Below, piece by piece: positions 60,131 to 64,000 of a stretch of 64,000 bases of DNA. The DNA is taken from NCBI GenBank assembly GCA_023390655.1, contig JAEWCL010000003.1, forward strand, positions 248,001 through 312,000, read 5' to 3'. The stretch is from Bacillota bacterium (lineage in GTDB: Bacteria; Bacillota; Clostridia; Christensenellales; CAG-138). The translations under genes were made by a program, and so were the position numbers. How positions within the stretch are numbered: position 1 is the stretch's first letter; each line of letters begins with the position of its first letter. The notes beneath the pieces were generated by a model. It made no database searches, was not told the DNA's origin, and saw only the letters and a program-made list of their open reading frames with translations.

Positions 60131-61588
60131 CTATATCCTGCGCCATACCGAGGGCATAAACAGCAGCAGCATGGGGAATATTTCGAGCCTTCCCAACAGC
60201 ATGTCAAACGAAAGTACAATTTTGGAAAGCGGCGAGAAGAAAGAGAAGTTACCTGCCGGACCTACCATGCCAAGCCCGGGGCCAATATTGTTGATGCAGG
60301 AAAGTACGGCGGTAATTGTGGTATCCATGCTGCGGTTGTCCAGCGCGAGCACCAGAATGGATACAAAACAGATCGCTGCATAAACGGCCGTAAACGCATA
60401 TGTCCCGCGCACCACATTTTCCTGTAAGGGCTTTCCGTCCATACGTACGGGCCGTATGGCACGTGGGCGCAGCATCGTTTGCATTTGGCTTTTTGCCGCC
60501 TTCCACAGGATAATCAGGCGGGACACTTTAACGCCGCCGCCTGTAGAGCCGGCCGATGCGCCGATGATCATAAGCAGCATAAGCAGATACCGGGAAAGCT
60601 GCGGCCATTGATCAAAGTTGACCGTTGCATAACCGGTTGTGGTCATGATGGAGGAAACTTGGAAAAAGCTGTCCAACACAGCCTTCCCCGTACCCAATCC
60701 GGCGTACTGCGGAAGGATGTCAACGGCAATCACAGCCGTGGTGACCAGCATGATGCCGATATAAAAGCGAAGCTCCTCGTTGCGAAAGGCCGCCCGGAAC
60801 TGCCGGAGGAGCATCAAATAGTATACGGAAAAGTTTATGCCGAAAAGCGCCATGAACACGCCGATAACGGCCTGCAGGTAAGCGCTGTCATATGCGCCGA
60901 TGCTCGCGTTTTTGATGCTGAAGCCGCCGGTGCCTGCGGTGCCGAAGGTATGTACAACGCTGTCAAAGAGCGGCATGCCGCCTAAAAGAAGCAATACGAT
61001 CTGGAGCAGCGTGAGCACAATATAAATGGAATAGAGGATGCGTGTTGTATGCCGCATGGTGGGTGCAAGCTTATCAACAGACGGGCCCGGGCTTTCGGCG
61101 CGCAACAAATGGAAGGTCTCACCGCTGCCTCGGGCAAGCGGCGCCACTGCCAGCATGAACACCAATACGCCCATGCCGCCGAGCCAGTGCGTAAAACTGC
61201 GCCAGTACAGCAGGCCCATGGGTAAAGCCTCCACATTTGTGAGGATACTTGCGCCCGTCGTGGTGAAGCCTGAGACCGTTTCAAACCAGCAATCCAAGAA
61301 ACTTGGGATCGCGCCGCTGATATAAAACGGCAGCGCGCCAAAGAGAGAAATCAGGATCCAGCCAAGGGAAACGGTCACAAATCCTTCACGCGCATAGACG
61401 CCCGCGTCCGAGCGCTTTTGCCGGATCAGCAATACAGCCAATATGAGCAGTATGACGGTGGTGATCGCAAACCCCTTTACCGAAGGAAGCTCCTTGTAAT
61501 ACGCTGCGATAACAAGCGCAGGCAGCATAAATACCCCCTCAACAAAAAGGAGGTAGCCGATATATATGGAAATGGCGCGTTTATTCAT
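60131..61588 (-). CDS. trkH: TrkH-family K+ transporter subunit
   Basis: A 485-residue membrane protein of four channel-like repeats: selectivity filter segments such as TVSGFTTTGASI, GTAGTGGFSI, SSIMTTTGYATV and ASAGSTGGGVKVSR, each with the key glycine after T/S. N-terminal IGYLLFVEGVFMLPALV is typical of TrkH. It is 28 bases downstream of trkA on the same strand; together they form a K+ importer gated by nucleotide binding. Confidence 0.93.
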   Translation of the reverse strand: MNKRAISIYIGYLLFVEGVFMLPALVIAAYYKELPSVKGFAITTVILLILAVLLIRQKRSDAGVYAREGFVTVSLGWILISLFGALPFYISGAIPSFLDCWFETVSGFTTTGASILTNVEALPMGLLYWRSFTHWLGGMGVLVFMLAVAPLARGSGETFHLLRAESPGPSVDKLAPTMRHTTRILYSIYIVLTLLQIVLLLLGGMPLFDSVVHTFGTAGTGGFSIKNASIGAYDSAYLQAVIGVFMALFGINFSVYYLMLLRQFRAAFRNEELRFYIGIMLVTTAVIAVDILPQYAGLGTGKAVLDSFFQVSSIMTTTGYATVNFDQWPQLSRYLLMLLMIIGASAGSTGGGVKVSRLIILWKAAKSQMQTMLRPRAIRPVRMDGKPLQENVVRGTYAFTAVYAAICFVSILVLALDNRSMDTTITAVLSCINNIGPGLGMVGPAGNFSFFSPLSKIVLSFDMLLGRLEIFPMLLLFMPSVWRRI

Positions 61589-61616
61589 AGCAGCGGCCTT
61601 TCTTGGGCAATCCCCG

Positions 61617-63017
61617 TTACGGCAGTATGGCCGGATGGCCGGATGTATCGGGAGCGCCTTCGGCGAAGATATCCTTCAAGTCGGAAATCGCCCGCTCGGC
61701 AGGCGTGATGACGACCACCGTATCTCCCTTTTGCATGCTGTCGCTGCCCTTGGGCAGTATGACCTTTCGGGCGCGGATGATGCTGGCGATCAGGATATTC
61801 GGCTTGAGCGCAAGCTGGGACAGGGGGACGTTCAAATACGGCGCGTCGTTTTTTAGGAAAAACTCCACCGCTTCCGCTTTGCCGCCTGCAATGCGGTACA
61901 GGGTTACCACCGAACCGCCGGCCGTATTGCTCATGGCGCGCACATAGCTTACGATTTCATCCGCGGTGAGCAGTTTGGGGCTGACAATGGTATCGATGCC
62001 TTTGTCCGCAAATACCTCACTGTATTCCGTGCGGTTGATCTTGGTGATGGTCTTGGGAACGCCGATATAGTTGCCGAACATGGAGATGATGAGATTTTCT
62101 TCATCTATGCCGGTGAGCGTCACCAAGGCATCCGTTTGCCGGATGCCTTCGGATAGCAGCAATTCCTGTTGCGATCCATCGCCATATATGATAAGCGCCT
62201 CGGGAAGCGCCTCTGCGAGCATTTCGCACCGGGTACGGTGTTTTTCGATGATCGTTACATGTACATGCGCCCGCAAAAGCATGGCGGCAAGGTATTCCGC
62301 AATACGGCTGCCTCCTACGATCATAACGCTTTGCGCCTTCTGGACGCCCACGTGAAGTTGGCGCAGCAAATTTGCAAGCCCGGCCGTATCCGCCGCGATC
62401 GTGATCTTATCGCCTTCGCGCAGTTCAAAGCTGCCAGAAGGGATCGTAATCTCGCCGTCGCGGTCTACTGCGCAGATGAGCGCGTTGAGGCGGCCAAGGC
62501 CGCTCAATTCCGAAAGTTTCTTGTTTATAAGCGCATTGTCATGCTTAAGCCTCAGCTCCACAAGCTCCACGCGGCCCTTGGCGAACGAATCGCGCTTGAG
62601 GAATGACGGGAGTTGCAAAATCCTGAAGATCTCTCTCGCGGCGGCCCTCTCGGGATTAATGCTTAACGAAAGCCCCAATTCTTCCTTTAATAGACGAAGC
62701 TGTGCGTCATATGCAGGGTTTCTGACGCGCGCAATGGTGCTCCTGCATCCAAGTTTACGCGCCACCATGCAGCAAAGCAGATTGATTTCATCGCTGGAGG
62801 TTGCGGCAATGAGCACATCGCTGTGCGGTACATCCGCGTTGCGCTGTACCTCCACACAGGCACCGTTGCCGGTAACAACGGCAACATCCAACACTTCTTG
62901 CGATTCCCGCAGTACGGCCGAGTTGCTGTCAATAATAACAAGATCGTGGCCTTCCTCGGAAAGCAGCTTGGTAAGCGTAAATCCTACCTTGCCATCGCCT
63001 ACGATTACAATTTTCAT
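61617..63017 (-). CDS. trkA: TrkA, two-domain K+ transport regulatory protein
   Basis: A 466-residue protein with two RCK_N/RCK_C units: KIVIVGDGKVGFTLTKLL (GxGxxG, first), ATSSDEINLLCCMVARKLG, REGDKITIAADTAGLANLL, then MIVGGSRIAEYLAAML (second), TGIDEENLIISMFGNYIG. Full-length TrkA with both units, unlike the single-unit RCK proteins at 23311 and 23980. Forms the cytosolic ring of the TrkH transporter encoded next. It is divergent from the second K+ system starting at 63230. Confidence 0.94.
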   Translation of the reverse strand: MKIVIVGDGKVGFTLTKLLSEEGHDLVIIDSNSAVLRESQEVLDVAVVTGNGACVEVQRNADVPHSDVLIAATSSDEINLLCCMVARKLGCRSTIARVRNPAYDAQLRLLKEELGLSLSINPERAAAREIFRILQLPSFLKRDSFAKGRVELVELRLKHDNALINKKLSELSGLGRLNALICAVDRDGEITIPSGSFELREGDKITIAADTAGLANLLRQLHVGVQKAQSVMIVGGSRIAEYLAAMLLRAHVHVTIIEKHRTRCEMLAEALPEALIIYGDGSQQELLLSEGIRQTDALVTLTGIDEENLIISMFGNYIGVPKTITKINRTEYSEVFADKGIDTIVSPKLLTADEIVSYVRAMSNTAGGSVVTLYRIAGGKAEAVEFFLKNDAPYLNVPLSQLALKPNILIASIIRARKVILPKGSDSMQKGDTVVVITPAERAISDLKDIFAEGAPDTSGHPAILP

Positions 63018-63229
63018 TGCCCTAGTATTACCCCCGCCGAAGCGCTTATTTATTGCACCATTATAGCCGCAAGTACAGCGTTAGGCAATGCTTGGCCGGA
63101 CGGGCATCATAGATACATTTTTTCGTTTGTCCCGTAAAGGCATTTATACAAAATTAATGAGAATCGGGCTCATGTTTGCGCTGCATTTATATCCGGCGCG
63201 TTATACTGGTATGCATTGGGGGTGCCAGT

Positions 63230-63679
63230 ATGATTGCCCTGCTGATCATTCTTTCTGTAGGCGTGATGCTATATGGATACATGTTGATGGGTCGCGTGGA
63301 TGGGTTCATGGGACGGGGGGGCTTTTTGGAAGAACATAAAAGGGTGGCTGTTCCGGAACGGGAGATATTGCTCTACGGAGAGAAGAATATGATCGGCGCG
63401 ATAGGTGCGGCGCTTGAGGATGCAGCGATCACCTATGACTGCACGGACGAGCTTGAGATAAGGGACGAAGTCACATACCGTTGGGTCGGCGCGTTTTCAA
63501 AGGAGGATGAGCAAAACCTCCTTATTTGCATGCTGGCCAAGAGGAAGAATGGGAGTATCCGCATGATGGCAAAATGTAATGATATGATCTATGAGCGTAT
63601 ATTCAGGCAAATGGGCATAACCGTCATATTTCAAAATGACATGTCACCCAACCGGATCGTTGCTTGCCTGAGAGGGTGA
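63230..63679 (+). CDS. Membrane-anchored, degenerate RCK_N-like protein
   Basis: 149 residues from ATG 63230 (GGGGGTG upstream); the frame is open 54 bases further but without a ribosome binding site. An N-terminal membrane helix (~2-20) is followed by a cytosolic domain. ILLYGEKNMIGAIGAAL corresponds to the RCK_N nucleotide loop but has lost GxGxxG, and SKEDEQNLLICMLAKRKN, IRMMAKCND and YERIFRQMGITVIF match the T-x-D-x-x-N...AK...A...N...Y...LG pattern of RCK_N. There is no RCK_C. It lies ten bases before a TrkH/KtrB-type gene, so it is probably an accessory or diverged gating subunit (inference). Confidence 0.65.
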   Translation: MIALLIILSVGVMLYGYMLMGRVDGFMGRGGFLEEHKRVAVPEREILLYGEKNMIGAIGAALEDAAITYDCTDELEIRDEVTYRWVGAFSKEDEQNLLICMLAKRKNGSIRMMAKCNDMIYERIFRQMGITVIFQNDMSPNRIVACLRG

Positions 63680-63689
63680 GAACAGCTGT

Positions 63690-64000
63690 ATGATGGTACT
63701 AGGGAAAGTAAAAATCAATTCAATACAGATCATCGCGCTAGGATTCGCCGCTACCATATTGGTGGGAGCGCTGCTGCTTTCATTGCCGATCGCGAGCAGG
63801 GACGGCAACCCGCTTGTGTTTACGGACGCGTTGTTTACCGCGACCTCTGCTACCTGCGTGACGGGGTTGGTGGTTTACGATACGTATACGCAGTTTACGC
63901 TGTTTGGGCAGATCGTAATTCTGTGCCTGATCCAAATCGGCGGATTGGGCTTTATGACCGTGGCCACATTCTTTTTTATGATGATTCGCCGCAAGATCGG
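63690..64000 (+). CDS. TrkH/KtrB-family K+ transporter, 3' end beyond window
   Basis: The first ~103 residues are visible: a short cytosolic start, hydrophobic helix, then ALFTATSATCVTGLVVYDTYTQFTLFGQIVILCLIQIGGLGFMTV, the first channel repeat with the selectivity loop (TSATCVTGL) of KtrB/TrkH proteins. The IASRDG...VFTDALFTATSA pattern is closer to KtrB than to the TrkH at 60131. ATG at 63690 or 63693. A second K+ uptake system next to trkAH; its regulatory subunit is probably the protein just upstream. Confidence 0.88.
   Translation, partial: MMVLGKVKINSIQIIALGFAATILVGALLLSLPIASRDGNPLVFTDALFTATSATCVTGLVVYDTYTQFTLFGQIVILCLIQIGGLGFMTVATFFFMMIRRKI

Noticed and set aside
1..64000. CRISPR arrays, rRNA genes, intact IS elements or prophage genes
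   Set aside because: Looked for across the window; no regularly spaced repeats, rRNA-like sequence, transposase, integrase or phage structural gene was recognised.

Overview
The window reads as chromosomal DNA of a Gram-positive anaerobe of the Bacillota, most likely class Clostridia. Evidence: AGGAGG-type ribosome binding sites with several TTG and GTG starts, a flavodiiron protein, a double-cubane-type dehydratase homologue with its activase, a DUF4317 protein, an ntp-type V-ATPase and no outer-membrane genes. Base composition is moderately GC-rich. Genus is not resolvable from the sequence alone.

Layout. 1-4614 (minus): a TetR-headed redox operon with two multi-spanning membrane proteins, a phytoene-desaturase-like FAD enzyme and a flavin/[2Fe-2S] reductase. 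5227-7994 (minus): histidine kinase, OmpR-type regulator and DUF4342 protein. 8320-8740: chromate transporter pseudogene. 9253-11956: flavodiiron protein and DUF4317 protein. 12175-15618: LysR regulator divergent from a DCCP/YjiM-like protein, a DUF3343 protein and its activase. 15619-16300: a decay zone. 16348-24648: shortened KdpD-like kinase, KdpE-like regulator, a methyltransferase on the other strand, a TPR/RCK_C protein, a P-type ATPase with Na+,K+-ATPase-type (P2C) residues and two RCK proteins. 24829-26470: catalase remnant, aldo/keto reductase, tRNA-like remnant. 26486-32002: TetR regulator divergent from an ABC ATPase and a giant coiled-coil FtsX permease, followed by a second tRNA-like remnant. 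32557-44483: GntR regulator divergent from a ten-gene catabolic operon (livKHMGF-type importer, two zinc dehydrogenases, split transketolase, TIM-barrel isomerase, hydroxyacid dehydrogenase). 45374-47460: methyltransferase pseudogene, toxin-antitoxin pair, flotillin (floA) remnant. 47772-56437: nine-gene V-ATPase operon whose K subunit carries the Na+-site residues. 56532-60112: TetR, ABC ATPase, ABC-2 permease, glycosyltransferase. 60131-64000: TrkA/TrkH on the minus strand back to back with a membrane-anchored RCK-like protein and a second TrkH/KtrB-type protein.

The recurring theme is monovalent cation homeostasis: a probable Na+ V-ATPase, a P2C-type pump with RCK partners and a KdpDE-like pair, and two TrkH-type K+ importers. 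Between the operons lie several gene fossils and short dispersed repeats, so the intergenic regions record recent gene loss. The most promising candidates for something undescribed are the P2C pump with its RCK and TPR/RCK_C partners, the redox/membrane operon at the left edge, and the ABC-importer/split-transketolase pathway of unknown substrate.
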